A stretch of DNA of 34,893 nt from an uncultured Oscillibacter sp. (GCA_951800675.1 CATOKC010000016.1:1-34893), one strand, 5' to 3'. Counted from the stretch's first letter, positions 23,224 through 31,472 are shown. Notes: generated by a model from the sequence alone, not told the origin. A program made the numbers and translations.

Positions 23224-23937
23224 ATGCTCCGCTTTGCGGTCTGCGACGATGAACCTTATATGCTGGACCAGCTCGCGGCCCGGCTGGAAACCAGCCTGGG
23301 CGACTTGGGCTGCCGGGAGGCGGTCCTCCGGCGCTTCCCCAGCGGGCAGGCCCTGCTGGAAGCCAGGGAGAACTTCGACCTGGTGTTCCTGGACATCCAG
23401 ATGGCCCCGCCCGACGGCCTGGAGACGGCAAGGGCCCTCCGCCGCCGGGGGGACGAGTGCCGGATCGTCTTTTTGACGGTGCTCCGAGAGCGGGTATTCG
23501 ACGCCTTTGAGGTCCGGGCCTTCGATTATCTGGTGAAGCCTGTGGACCCCGCCCGGCTACGCCGGACTTTGGAGCGGGCCCTGGAGGATTTGGACCGGCG
23601 GCGGGCCAGAACGCTGCTGATTCAGCGGGGAACCGCCCGGGAGGTGATCCCCCTGGAGGAGATTGTCTACTGCGAGGTGCTGGGACGGAAGGTCTACCTC
23701 CACCGGGAGGACGGCGGTGTCCTGGACTACTATGACAAGCTGGCGGACCTGGAGCGGCGGCTGGGGAGCGGCTTCTTCCGCTGCCACCGGAGCTATCTGG
23801 TGAACCTGGACCACGTGCGGGGCTGCGGCGGGGGACAGGTGAGGCTGAGCGGAGGCGGGGCCGTCCCGGTTTCCCGCCTCCGGGAGGGGGACCTGACCCA
23901 GGCGCTGCTGCGCCGCATGCGAGAGCGGGGGGAATGA
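23224..23937 (+). CDS. LytTR family response regulator (AgrA/LytR type)
   Basis: 237 residues from the ATG at 23224-23226, preceded by GGAGGAGGTGATCAAT; a frame start at 23146 has no ribosome site. The N-terminal receiver has acidic residues in AVCDDEPYM, the phospho-Asp in VFLDIQMAPPDG, the switch Thr in FLTVL and the Lys in YLVKPVDP. The C-terminal LytTR DNA-binding domain (about 130-237) contains IPLEEIVYCEVLGRKVYLH and FFRCHRSYLVNLDHV. It binds direct repeats upstream of target promoters. The kinase gene starts one base after its stop, so the pair is co-translated. It likely regulates itself through the repeat at 23043-23083 (inference). Confidence 0.94.
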   Translation: MLRFAVCDDEPYMLDQLAARLETSLGDLGCREAVLRRFPSGQALLEARENFDLVFLDIQMAPPDGLETARALRRRGDECRIVFLTVLRERVFDAFEVRAFDYLVKPVDPARLRRTLERALEDLDRRRARTLLIQRGTAREVIPLEEIVYCEVLGRKVYLHREDGGVLDYYDKLADLERRLGSGFFRCHRSYLVNLDHVRGCGGGQVRLSGGGAVPVSRLREGDLTQALLRRMRERGE

Positions 23938-23938
23938 C

Positions 23939-25237
23939 ATGGACTGGTTTACGCTTTGCCTGAACGCCGTGACCCTGGCCGCTCAGGGCCTTCTGCACAT
24001 GGCCTTTCTCTGCCGCCTGACGGGGCGGCGGGGGCGGGCGTGGCAGTTTGCCCTCTACCTCCTGCTGCTCTATGGCATTGAAGCCGTTTTCAGCGCCGCC
24101 GGGTGGGGCGCGCCGGCGGCCATGGCGGCGGCGCTGGCGGCCCTGTACGCCATGAGCCGCCTGGCCCTGCGGAACCGGCCTGTCCCCTCCTGCACGGCGG
24201 CGCTGCTGGCGGTGTATGTATTCCAGATGGCCGCGGGCATGATGAACTCCGTGGAGACCGTATTTTATCCCCATGTGTCCAAGGGCCTGCCCCTGTATGC
24301 CCTGGTCGTCCTGTCGGTCCTGGCGTCCATTGCCCTGTGCGCCCTGTGCTATGGGCTGGTTCTGCGCCTCCTCCCGCTGGGGGAGGACGAGCCCAATCTG
24401 GGGCTTTTTCCCTTGCCCGGCCTGTTCTTCCTGGCGGCGGAGCTCTATATTCTGGAGACGGCCTACAGCCACCTGTCCTTCGCCCCGGAGCCACTGGGAC
24501 GGCACATGGCCCTGTTGGCCCTCCAGGCCATGGGGCTGGCGGCGCTGCTGTGCACGCTGTACGCCTACCGCAGGGCGTGCCGGGGCGTCCGGGCCCAGGT
24601 GGAGCTGGACTTGCTCAGCCAGTCGGTCCAGGCCCAGCGGACCTATGTGGCGGAGGCCCAGACCCGCTATAAGAAAACCCGCGCCTTTCGTCACGATCTC
24701 CAAAACCACCTCTCCGTGCTGGACGGCCTTCTCTCCGCCGGGCGGACGGAGGAGGCCCGCCGGTATCTGGGGAAGCTGGAGGCGGCCTCCGCCGCCCTGG
24801 CTCCGCCCTGCCGGACAGGCGAGGCGGCGGTGGACGCGCTGCTGGGGGAGAAGCTGGCCCTGGCGGAGGCCCGGGGCATCCCGGCGGAGGTCTCCCTGCG
24901 CCTGCCGGAGGACGGACGCCTGGACGCCTTCGACCTCTGCGTCATCTTTGCCAACGCCCTGGACAACGCCCTTCGGGCCGCTGCCGGGGCGGAGGGGGAA
25001 GCGCCCTTCCTCCGGGTTCGGGGAGAGCGGCAGGGGGACTTCTACCGGCTGGAATTTGAAAACAGTTGCGCCTTCGGGCCGCCGCCGGAGCCGGGAACAG
25101 GACTGCGGAATATCCGGGCGGCGGCGGAGAAGTACGGCGGGGCGGTGGCCTGTGAGAAATCCGGGGGGCGCTTCCGCCTGGATGTGCTGCTGAACATCTC
25201 AGGACATAAGAGCGGCAGTTCAGGGCAAAGCCCTTGA
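23939..25237 (+). CDS. Sensor histidine kinase with GHKL ATPase domain (AgrC/NatK type)
   Basis: 432 residues. The N-terminal ~215 residues contain about six hydrophobic segments with short loops, the peptide- or lipid-sensing membrane domain style of AgrC-like kinases. A coiled linker leads to the dimerisation helix with phospho-His in FRHDLQNHLSVLDGLL. A GHKL ATPase domain follows with the N-box IFANALDNALRAA and G-box GTGLRNIRAAAEKYGG. It should phosphorylate the LytTR regulator encoded just upstream. There is no agrB or agrD in the window, so if the signal is a peptide, it is made elsewhere. Three genes (regulator, kinase, acidic protein) appear to share one transcript ending at 25845-25888. 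Confidence 0.92.
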   Translation: MDWFTLCLNAVTLAAQGLLHMAFLCRLTGRRGRAWQFALYLLLLYGIEAVFSAAGWGAPAAMAAALAALYAMSRLALRNRPVPSCTAALLAVYVFQMAAGMMNSVETVFYPHVSKGLPLYALVVLSVLASIALCALCYGLVLRLLPLGEDEPNLGLFPLPGLFFLAAELYILETAYSHLSFAPEPLGRHMALLALQAMGLAALLCTLYAYRRACRGVRAQVELDLLSQSVQAQRTYVAEAQTRYKKTRAFRHDLQNHLSVLDGLLSAGRTEEARRYLGKLEAASAALAPPCRTGEAAVDALLGEKLALAEARGIPAEVSLRLPEDGRLDAFDLCVIFANALDNALRAAAGAEGEAPFLRVRGERQGDFYRLEFENSCAFGPPPEPGTGLRNIRAAAEKYGGAVACEKSGGRFRLDVLLNISGHKSGSSGQSP

Positions 25238-25287
25238 AAACCGGCGGGGAGGTGCTACACTGGACGACAAGAAAGGAGGGGGTTCTT

Positions 25288-25836
25288 ATGATCCCAATTT
25301 CCAGCAGCAGTTCCCGGCCAGCCGCAGAGCCCGCCCTCCGGGCAGCCGAACGGACCGCAAAGGCCCGCCCCGCGTCCCGGCCCGCCTCCGAGGCCCTGTT
25401 GAGACCTGACAAGGACGAATACGTCCCGGAGGAAAAGCAAGCGTCCTATGGCCGCTATTGGCTGGGGAAGGATGAGGACGGAAGCCCCAAAATCTACTTT
25501 GACGACCCCGAGGCGGCGGAGGGCGCTCCTGCTTCCCCGGGGGCTCCCAGGGCGGAATACCCGGAGGGGGAAAAGGAGCCCATGTCCCCGGAGAAGGCCG
25601 GCCCGCCGGATAAGGACGGCAAGGAGGAGAAATGCGTCAGCAATACCGACGCGGTGGACCGGGAGATCAGAAAGCTGAAGGAAAAAAAGGAAAAGCTGGA
25701 GGCCAAGCTCGACCGGGAGACCGATGAAACGAAGCGGGAGAGCCTGGAACGTCAGCTGGCCCAGGTGGAGAATGAGCTGGGGCAAAAGGACAACGACGCC
25801 TACCGCCGCCAGCACACAAAATTTACAAACGGCTGA
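25288..25836 (+). CDS. Uncharacterised acidic protein with C-terminal coiled coil
   Basis: 182 residues from the ATG at 25288-25290, seven bases after AAAGGAGGG; earlier in-frame starts lack such a site. A Ser/Pro/Ala/Arg-rich N-terminus (about 1-45) leads to a more ordered block around YVPEEKQASYGRYWLGKD and PKIYFDDPE. A Pro/Glu/Gly-rich linker follows. A charged coiled coil (DAVDREIRKLKEKKEKLEAK to QLAQVENELGQ, about 123-165) and YRRQHTKF end the protein. One Cys lies just before the coil. There is no signal peptide or membrane segment. I do not recognise a named family, though unnamed clostridial proteins with a GRYW-GKDEDG-PKIYFDDP block come to mind. It probably works with the adjacent two-component system or is its target. 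Confidence 0.8.
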   Translation: MIPISSSSSRPAAEPALRAAERTAKARPASRPASEALLRPDKDEYVPEEKQASYGRYWLGKDEDGSPKIYFDDPEAAEGAPASPGAPRAEYPEGEKEPMSPEKAGPPDKDGKEEKCVSNTDAVDREIRKLKEKKEKLEAKLDRETDETKRESLERQLAQVENELGQKDNDAYRRQHTKFTNG

Positions 25837-25844
25837 GCCGGACA

Positions 25845-25888
25845 AAAATATCAGCGTGGAGAAAATTTTTTCTCCACGCTGATATTTT
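25845..25888. terminator. Long perfect hairpin, likely terminator of the two-component operon
   Basis: Perfect 21-bp inverted repeat (25845-25865 with 25868-25888) with a 2-nt spacer, eight bases past the stop of the acidic protein. Its arms start AAAATA and end TATTTT, so the U-tract lies within the stem. It could act in both orientations. Confidence 0.85.
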
Positions 25889-25910
25889 ACAAGCCATTCG
25901 ACGGAAAACC

Positions 25911-25919
25911 TGTTATAAT
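25911..25919 (+). promoter_or_regulatory. Extended -10 promoter of the AraC/EamA operon
   Basis: TGTTATAAT gives a consensus -10 (25914-25919) with upstream TG. No good -35 is seen 16-18 bases upstream, so activator help or the extended -10 alone may suffice. The AraC start lies 27 bases downstream of the -10. Confidence 0.65.
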
Positions 25920-25945
25920 GAGTCCGGCGAAGGGAGGGACGGAAG

Positions 25946-26770
25946 GTGAAAGACGAATTCGGGACGGCGGTTTACGACGCCGGGCTGCGCTTAGAGGCGT
26001 ACCGCTTCCGCCGCTCCTTTCCCAAGCACTTCCACGAGTATTACGTCGTCGGCTACATCGAGGGCGGACGGGGGGAGCTGATCTGCCGGGATGTGGCGTA
26101 CGCCTTGAAAAAGGGGGACATCATCATATACAACCCCGGCGACCTCCACGCCTGCGCCGAGAGCGGCGCGGCCCTGGAGTACTGGGGCCTGCACATTCCC
26201 AAGGAGACCATGCTGGACCTGACCGGGGAACTGACGGGGCAACGGACGCTGCCGGCTTTCTCCCGGAATGTGGTGTCCGACCCGGAGGCCGCCTGGGATT
26301 TCCGGGCCCTCCATGAAGAGATTATGCGGGGTTCCCGGGAGTTCGAGCGGGAGGAGCGGCTGTTGCTGCTGCTCTCCCGGCTGCTGCGGCTCTGCGGACA
26401 GCCTGTGGGGGACCCGGCCCCCGCCGGGCGGGAGGCGGTGGAGCGGGCCTGCGCCTTTATGGAGGGGCACTATGGAGAGCGGATTACCCTGGAGCGTCTC
26501 CGGGAGGAGACGGGGCTGAGCAAGTCGGCCCTGCTCCGGGCCTTCGCCCGGGAGAAGGGGGTCACGCCCTACCGCTATTTGGAAAACCTGCGGGTGGGCG
26601 CGGCGAAGAGACTGCTGGAGCAGGGGGTTCCGCCCGCCGAGGCGGCCCTGCGGACGGGCTTTTCCGACCAGAGCCATTTTACCAACTATTTCAGCCGGTT
26701 TATCGGCCTGGCGCCCGGGGCCTACCGGGAAATGTTTTTGGACAAGGAGCGTTTATGCCATGAAAAATGA
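25946..26770 (+). CDS. AraC family transcriptional regulator with cupin sensor domain
   Basis: 274 residues from a GTG at 25946-25948, with AAGGGAGG eight bases upstream. The N-terminal cupin (about 15-110) has PKHFHEYYVVGYIEGG, GDIIIYNPGDLHACA and a central GLHIP strand. The C-terminal double helix-turn-helix (about 175-270) has ITLERLREETGLSKSALLRAF and the family signature AALRTGFSDQSHFTNYFSRFIGLAPGAYR. It likely senses a small molecule and controls the EamA exporter gene that overlaps its 3' end by 11 bases, possibly along with itself. The effector is not known. Confidence 0.93.
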   Translation: MKDEFGTAVYDAGLRLEAYRFRRSFPKHFHEYYVVGYIEGGRGELICRDVAYALKKGDIIIYNPGDLHACAESGAALEYWGLHIPKETMLDLTGELTGQRTLPAFSRNVVSDPEAAWDFRALHEEIMRGSREFEREERLLLLLSRLLRLCGQPVGDPAPAGREAVERACAFMEGHYGERITLERLREETGLSKSALLRAFAREKGVTPYRYLENLRVGAAKRLLEQGVPPAEAALRTGFSDQSHFTNYFSRFIGLAPGAYREMFLDKERLCHEK

Positions 26771-27671
26771 CCAGGCAAGGGGCCACGCCGCCGCCTTTTT
26801 CACCATCGCCGTCTGGGGAACCACCTTCATCTCCACCAAGGTGCTGCTGCGGGACTTCCAGCCGGTGGAGATTTTGTTCATCCGCTTTATCATGGGTCTT
26901 GTGGCGCTGTTCCTGGCCTGCCCCCGGAGGATGCGGGGTGTCACGAAAAAACAGGAGCTGATCTTCGCTGGAGCGGGCCTGTGCGGCGTGTGCCTGTACT
27001 ACCTGCTGGAGAACATCGCCCTGACCTACACCCTGGCCTCCAACGTGGGGGTAATTCTATCCGTGATTCCCTTTTTCACGGCGGTGCTGTCCCACCTGTT
27101 TTTGAAGGAGGAGCGGCCCGGCGGCGGCTTCTACCTGGGCTTCGTGGTGGCGATGGTCGGAATCTCCCTCATCAGCTTCAGCGGCTCCCAGCTGGAGCTA
27201 AACCCGATAGGGGACCTTTTGTCCCTGCTGGCGGCGGTGATTTGGGCCTGCTACGTAATTTTGACCCGGAAGATCAGCGCCTGGGGCTGGAACACCATTC
27301 TCACCACCCGGCGGACCTTTGTCTGGGGAATTTTGTGGATGCTCCCGGCGCTTATGGTGTTTGACTGCCGCCTGGGGTTGGAGCGATTCGCCAACCCCGT
27401 GTATCTGGGAAATCTGGTGTTTCTGGGCTTTGGCGCGTCGGCGGTGTGCTTTGTCACCTGGAATTTGGCGGTGAAGCTGCTGGGACCGGTCAAGACCAGC
27501 GTGTACACCTATCTGGCCCCGGTCATCACCGTGGCGGCCTCGGTGCTGATTCTCCATGAGCCCATTACGCCTTTGGCCGCTCTGGGAGCTGTGCTGACCC
27601 TGACGGGACTGCTGCTGTCCCAGGGCAAGAGCCTGCTGAAAAAAGAGGCGGCGGAGAAGTCCGCCGAATAA
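26760..27671 (+). CDS. DMT family transporter with two EamA domains
   Basis: 303 residues with about ten hydrophobic segments in two EamA repeats (about 10-140 and 150-290). Seen are TIAVWGTTFISTKVLLRDF, FIRFIMGLVALF, YYLLENIALTYTLASNVGV, and in the second half TVAASVLILHEPITPLAALG. Such proteins export amino acids, purines, drugs or other metabolites; the substrate is unknown. Its start lies inside the end of the AraC regulator gene, so the two are translationally coupled and the regulator probably responds to the exported compound. A bidirectional terminator follows beyond a structured repeat region. Confidence 0.93.
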   Translation: MKNDQARGHAAAFFTIAVWGTTFISTKVLLRDFQPVEILFIRFIMGLVALFLACPRRMRGVTKKQELIFAGAGLCGVCLYYLLENIALTYTLASNVGVILSVIPFFTAVLSHLFLKEERPGGGFYLGFVVAMVGISLISFSGSQLELNPIGDLLSLLAAVIWACYVILTRKISAWGWNTILTTRRTFVWGILWMLPALMVFDCRLGLERFANPVYLGNLVFLGFGASAVCFVTWNLAVKLLGPVKTSVYTYLAPVITVAASVLILHEPITPLAALGAVLTLTGLLLSQGKSLLKKEAAEKSAE

Positions 27672-27680
27672 AAGAACACG

Positions 27681-27743
27681 TATATTCATAACTGGGGAAC
27701 GCCGGAAGGACCGTCCAGACGGCGTTGGACCGTTGTGAATATA
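27681..27743. repeat. 63-bp imperfect nested palindrome
   Basis: Outer arms TATATTCATAAC (27681-27692) and GTTGTGAATATA (27732-27743) pair with one G-T. Inner arms AACGCCG (27698-27704) and CGGCGTT (27720-27726) pair perfectly, and GGACCGTCC lies in the apex. AT-rich outer ends in GC-rich surroundings suggest a small mobile repeat or a folded RNA at the 3' end of the EamA transcript. Confidence 0.65.
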
Positions 27744-27756
27744 GGTTCATAGGTTC
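27741..27756. repeat. Direct octamer repeat ATAGGTTC x2
   Basis: Two adjacent copies of ATAGGTTC (27741-27748 and 27749-27756) at the right end of the nested palindrome. It could mark a small duplication at an insertion junction. Confidence 0.4.
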
Positions 27757-27762
27757 TAAAAG

Positions 27763-27799
27763 ACGCGGCGGCCCTGAAGATTCGGGGCCGCCGCGTTTT
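27763..27799. terminator. Bidirectional terminator between EamA and antiporter genes
   Basis: Perfect 12-bp stem (27763-27774 with 27785-27796) followed by TTTT on the plus strand and by TCTTTTAG on the minus strand. It serves the convergent EamA and antiporter genes. Confidence 0.88.
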
Positions 27800-27836
27800 G
27801 CGCCGTGGAGGGAAACCGGATTTGCGCCCCAGGAGC

Positions 27837-29099
27837 TCAGCCGTTTTTGACCCGGGCGGAGGTGCGGCCCTCGGGCTGAATCTCCCCGGCGGCCAGCAAA
27901 GCCCGTTTCGTCAGGGCCGGGCCCACCAGCTCGTACACCAGCACGGAGAACAGGACCACGCTCCGCACCACCGCGCCGTCGGCCAGGGCCTGGGCGGTGA
28001 TGGCCATGCCCAGGGCCACGCCGGCCTGGGGCAGCAGGGTGATGCCCAGGTATTTCTGGATCTTTTCGTCGCAGCCGGTGAGGGCGCAGCTGCCGTAGGA
28101 GCCCGCGTATTTGCCCAGGGAGCGGACCAGGATGTAAATGACGCCGATGAGCAGCACAGAGGGATTCCGCAGCACGGACAAATCCAGCTCCGCGCCGGAG
28201 AGGACAAAGAACAGCACAAACAGGGGGGCCGTCCATCCGTCCACCCGGGCCATCAGCTCCTCAGAGAAGTCGCAGATGTTGCAGAACAGGGTGCCGGTCA
28301 TCATGCATACCAGCAGCAAAGAGAAGCCGCAATGGACGCCACCCACCTCGAACTCCTTCATAGATAGGCCCACCGTCAGCAGGACGAAGCCGATGGAGAT
28401 GGACAGGCGCTTGCTTCGGGAGTGGAAGAACTGCTCCACCCAGTAAAGAGCGATACCGGCCACCGCTCCCAGGCCCAGGGAGAGGAGAATTTCCACCACC
28501 GGCTCCACCAGCACCGTCACCACGCTGACAGCGCCGCTCTCCAGGGCCATGGCCACGCCGAAGGAGGCGGAAAAGAGCACCAGGCCCACCGCGTCGTCAA
28601 TGGCAACCACCATCAAAAGAAGCCGTGTCATGGGGCCGTCGGCCTTGTACTGCCGGACCACCATCAGCGTGGCGGCGGGGGCCGTGGCGGCGGCGATGGC
28701 GCCCAGGGTGATGGCGGAGGACACGGAGATGACCTCCGGCCGGATCAGGTGCAGGAGAATCAGCGCCAGGTCCACCAGCACCGTGGCGGTCACGGCCTGG
28801 AGGATGCCCACGATGATGGCCTGGCGGCCCATGGCTTTCAGCTGGCTCACCCGGAATTCGTTGCCGATGGTGAAGGCGATGAAGCCCAGAGCCACCTGGG
28901 AGAGCATGTTCAGGCCCTCCACCGCCTCCATGGAGGCGAAGCCCAGGCCGCCGATGCGCAGCGCGCCCAAGCAGAAGGGGCCCAGCAGCAGCCCCGCCAC
29001 CAGATAGGCGGTGACGGCGGGCAGCTTCAGCCGCTTGGCTGCCCGGGACAGCAGCAGTCCGCCGATCAGAGCGGCGGAAAGGCTGATGAGAGTTTCCAT
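27837..29099 (-). CDS. Cation:proton antiporter, CPA2 family (KefB/NapA-like membrane domain)
   Basis: 420 residues with 12-13 hydrophobic segments and no C-terminal RCK/TrkA domain. It starts LISLSAALIGGLLLSRAAKRLKLP followed by YLVAGLLLGP, the usual CPA2 opening. The ion-binding pair is seen in LLMVVAIDDAVGLVLF, and the unwound-helix crossing in AAATAPAATLMV. It exchanges Na+ or K+ for protons across the membrane; which ion is not clear. The ATG at 29099 is preceded by AGAGGTAATG. Upstream on the minus strand is an extended -10 TGGTATATT close to the start but no good -35. The gene stands alone, convergent with the EamA gene. Confidence 0.9.
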   Translation of the reverse strand: METLISLSAALIGGLLLSRAAKRLKLPAVTAYLVAGLLLGPFCLGALRIGGLGFASMEAVEGLNMLSQVALGFIAFTIGNEFRVSQLKAMGRQAIIVGILQAVTATVLVDLALILLHLIRPEVISVSSAITLGAIAAATAPAATLMVVRQYKADGPMTRLLLMVVAIDDAVGLVLFSASFGVAMALESGAVSVVTVLVEPVVEILLSLGLGAVAGIALYWVEQFFHSRSKRLSISIGFVLLTVGLSMKEFEVGGVHCGFSLLLVCMMTGTLFCNICDFSEELMARVDGWTAPLFVLFFVLSGAELDLSVLRNPSVLLIGVIYILVRSLGKYAGSYGSCALTGCDEKIQKYLGITLLPQAGVALGMAITAQALADGAVVRSVVLFSVLVYELVGPALTKRALLAAGEIQPEGRTSARVKNG

Positions 29100-29200
29100 T
29101 GTTCATTACCTCTTTTCCAATATACCATATGCGCTGTATGATGAAGTAAGATACCATTCCCGGGGGAAATCGTCAAGAACCATAGCCGACAAAAATCAGC

Positions 29201-29231
29201 GGGAAAACCACTGGATTTTATCTGTTTTCCC
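29201..29231. repeat. Inverted repeat GGGAAAAC/GTTTTCCC
   Basis: 8-bp arms (29201-29208 and 29224-29231) with a 15-nt spacer. It lies in the gap between the divergent antiporter and isomerase genes and overlaps the next inverted repeat by two bases. Confidence 0.45.
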
Positions 29232-29261
29232 ACTCTCTTCGGGCGCCGCGGCAGAGAGTGG
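29230..29261. promoter_or_regulatory. Inverted repeat CCACTCTC/GAGAGTGG upstream of the isomerase promoter
   Basis: 8-bp perfect arms (29230-29237 and 29254-29261), 24 bp centre-to-centre, ending 12 bp upstream of the -35 box. Placement suits an activator or repressor site. Confidence 0.45.
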
Positions 29262-29273
29262 ACAAAGACCGCC

Positions 29274-29301
29274 TTGACAGCGACGGGCGGATAGCTATAA
29301 T
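29274..29301 (+). promoter_or_regulatory. Consensus sigma-A promoter of the isomerase/cysK unit
   Basis: TTGACA (29274-29279), 16-bp spacer, TATAAT (29296-29301): both hexamers are perfect. The leader to the isomerase start is about 40 nt. Confidence 0.9.
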
Positions 29302-29348
29302 GGGAAAAAAGCCCCCCCGGGGCTTAAAACCATAGACAGGAGGCCGCC

Positions 29349-30275
29349 ATGAAGCTTGCCATCAAGACCTGCACCTTGGACATGCCCTATGAGGACATGC
29401 TGGATTTCTGCGCCGCCCAAGGGATTTCCGGCCTGGAGATCGGCACGGGCAACTGGTCCGCCGCGCCCCACATCGACCTGGAGGCGCTCCTTTCCTCCGA
29501 GACCGCCCGGGCCCGTTGGCGGGACGCGCAGCGGCGGCGGGGGCTGGAGCTCTGCGCCTTGAACTGTTCCGGAAATCCCCTGGCCTATGAGCGGGAGCGG
29601 GAGGTGACGGAAAAGACCTTCCGTCTGGCTTCCCTGCTGGGGGTGAGGAAGATTGTCATGATGAGCGGCCTCCCCGCCGGGTGTCCCGGAGACCGGACGC
29701 CGGTGTGGATCACTACCTCCTGGCCCCCGGAGACCCAGGACATCCTGGACTACCAGTGGAATGATGTGGCCATCCCCGCTTGGAGGGAGCTGGCCCGCAG
29801 GGCTGAGGACTGCGGCGTGGAGCGAATCGCCCTGGAGAATCACGGGATGCAGCTGGTGTACAATCCGGAGACGCTGCTGCGCCTCCGGGAGGCCGTGGGG
29901 CCCATGGTGGGCATGAACCTGGATCCCTCCCACCTGTTCTGGATGGGCGGGGACCCCATTGAGGCCGCCCGGGTTCTGGGGGAGGCGGGCGCCCTGTATC
30001 ACATTCACGGCAAGGACTCCAGGCCGGAGCGGCGCCAGTGGGGCCCCAACGGCATGCTGGATACCAAGCCCATCGACGCCTTCCGCCAAAGGAGCTGGAA
30101 CTATGTGGCGGTGGGGGCGGGACACGGCGTCCAGTGGTGGCAGGAGTTCTTTTCCGTTGCCCGCATGGCCGGATACGACGAGGTGGTTTCCCTGGAAATG
30201 GAGGACCTGACCCTGCCCATGCTGGAGGGCCACCTGGCCTCCCTCCGCACCTTGAAGGAGGCGCTGGTCCTCTGA
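29349..30275 (+). CDS. Sugar phosphate isomerase/epimerase family protein (TIM barrel)
   Basis: 308 residues. Xylose-isomerase-like TIM barrel (AP_endonuc_2 family). Seen are the strand-1 start KLAIKTCTL, GLEIGTGNW, ELCALNCSGNPL, KIVMMSGLP, the metal-site segments ALENHG and GMNLDPSHLFWMGGDP, YHIHGKDSR and VVSLEMEDL. The Glu, Asp/His, His and final Glu are the metal ligands expected for this fold. Members isomerise or epimerise sugars and cyclitols, so the substrate cannot be assigned. The ATG has AGGAGG eight bases upstream. The gap of 77 bases to cysK holds only a short GC stem without a T-tract, so co-transcription is likely. Confidence 0.88.
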   Translation: MKLAIKTCTLDMPYEDMLDFCAAQGISGLEIGTGNWSAAPHIDLEALLSSETARARWRDAQRRRGLELCALNCSGNPLAYEREREVTEKTFRLASLLGVRKIVMMSGLPAGCPGDRTPVWITTSWPPETQDILDYQWNDVAIPAWRELARRAEDCGVERIALENHGMQLVYNPETLLRLREAVGPMVGMNLDPSHLFWMGGDPIEAARVLGEAGALYHIHGKDSRPERRQWGPNGMLDTKPIDAFRQRSWNYVAVGAGHGVQWWQEFFSVARMAGYDEVVSLEMEDLTLPMLEGHLASLRTLKEALVL

Positions 30276-30352
30276 GGAGGGGGGACCGCCCCTCATAGGA
30301 CGGGCCCTCGGGCATAGCTTGAAACAACGACCGCGATGGGAGGAGACGCGCC

Positions 30353-31285
30353 ATGAGCCATGTGTACACATCCATGGAGCAGTTGATCGGCGGAACCCCG
30401 CTGCTGGAGCTGACCCGCGTGGAGCGGGAGGAGGGGCTGGAGGCCCGGGTTCTGGCAAAGCTGGAGTTTTGGAACCCCGCCGGGTCCGTCAAGGACCGGG
30501 CGGCCAAGGCCATGCTGGACGACGGAGAGGCCCGGGGCCTTTTGAAGCCCGGCTCCGTCATCATCGAGCCCACCTCCGGCAACACGGGCATTGGGCTGGC
30601 CGCCGTGGCCGTCCCCCGGGGCTACCGGGTGCTCATCGTCATGCCGGAGACCATGAGCGAGGAGCGCCGACGGCTGGTGCGGGCCTATGGCGCGGAGGTG
30701 ATCCTCACTCCGGGGGAAAGCGGTATGACCGGGGCCATTGAAAGGGCCCGGGAGCTGGCGGCGGAAATCCCCGGCGGCTTCCTTCCCGGTCAATTTGAAA
30801 ACCCCGCCAATCCCGCCGCCCACCGGGCCGGAACGGGCCTGGAGATCTGGGCGGACACAGAGGGAAGAGTGGATATGTTTGTGGCGGGCGTGGGCACCGG
30901 GGGGACCCTCACCGGCGTGGGGGAGTATTTGAGGAGCCGGAACCCCGCCGTAAAAATTGTGGCGGTGGAGCCTGCCGCCTCCCCGGTACTGAGCGGGGGG
31001 AAAGCCGGGTGCCACGGGCTCCAGGGCATTGGCGCGGGCTTTGTGCCGCGGGCCCTGAACACGGAGGTTTACGACGAGGTTATCCCCGTGGAGGAGGAGG
31101 CCGCCTTTGCCATGGTCCGCCGCCTGGGGCGGACGGAGGGCGTGCTGGCGGGCATCTCCTCCGGCGCGGCGGTGTGGGCCGCCGTCCAGCTGGCGAAACG
31201 GCCTGAGAACCGGGGAAAGACCATCGTGGCCCTGCTGCCCGACGGCGGGGACCGATATCTCTCCACAACGCTGTTTGCGGACTGA
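30353..31285 (+). CDS. cysK: Cysteine synthase (O-acetylserine sulfhydrylase)
   Basis: 310 residues, full length. PLP enzyme that makes cysteine from O-acetylserine and sulfide. The Schiff-base Lys47 is in [11 protein letters not shown], the substrate loop is [22 protein letters not shown] follows, the phosphate loop is VGTGGTLTG, and GISSGAA closes the active site. GGAGG lies eight bases upstream of the ATG. The sequence is of the plain CysK type with no regulatory CBS domain. Placement after a TIM-barrel isomerase is not a classic cysteine operon (no cysE nearby). Confidence 0.96.
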   Translation: MSHVYTSMEQLIGGTPLLELTRVEREEGLEARVLAKLEFWNPAGSVKDRAAKAMLDDGEARGLLKPGSVIIEPTSGNTGIGLAAVAVPRGYRVLIVMPETMSEERRRLVRAYGAEVILTPGESGMTGAIERARELAAEIPGGFLPGQFENPANPAAHRAGTGLEIWADTEGRVDMFVAGVGTGGTLTGVGEYLRSRNPAVKIVAVEPAASPVLSGGKAGCHGLQGIGAGFVPRALNTEVYDEVIPVEEEAAFAMVRRLGRTEGVLAGISSGAAVWAAVQLAKRPENRGKTIVALLPDGGDRYLSTTLFAD

Positions 31286-31316
31286 ACGCCCCCAAAAGGG
31301 ACGGCTTGCGCGGTCC

Positions 31317-31362
31317 CTCAGGCCGGCGAATATGTCTTTTCGCCAGCCTGAGCAAGTTTTTC
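31317..31362 (+). terminator. Terminator-like hairpin after cysK
   Basis: 14-bp stem with one C-A mismatch (31317-31330 with 31339-31352), followed by CAAGTTTTT. It is the first of three hairpins between cysK and malQ. Confidence 0.65.
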
Positions 31363-31399
31363 AGAACTTTAAAACGTTCCGAAAAGCTTCTGATTGAAA

Positions 31400-31440
31400 A
31401 CGAGAGAAACCCATCAGTGGTTTCTCTCGTAGCTCTTTTC
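31400..31440 (+). terminator. Second terminator-like hairpin downstream of cysK
   Basis: Perfect 12-bp stem ACGAGAGAAACC/GGTTTCTCTCGT (31400-31411 with 31419-31430), loop CATCAGT, then AGCTCTTTT. Confidence 0.7.
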
Positions 31441-31472
31441 CTTTTCGCTTGCTTTCAGACCGCGGTTTTTTG

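Noticed and set aside
23124..23252. Possible 42-codon upstream peptide before the LytTR regulator, considered as an AgrD-like precursor
   Set aside because: Its ATG lies at or before the predicted transcription start, it has no ribosome site, and its last third is the regulator's own Shine-Dalgarno and start codons read in another frame. No AgrD layout is present.
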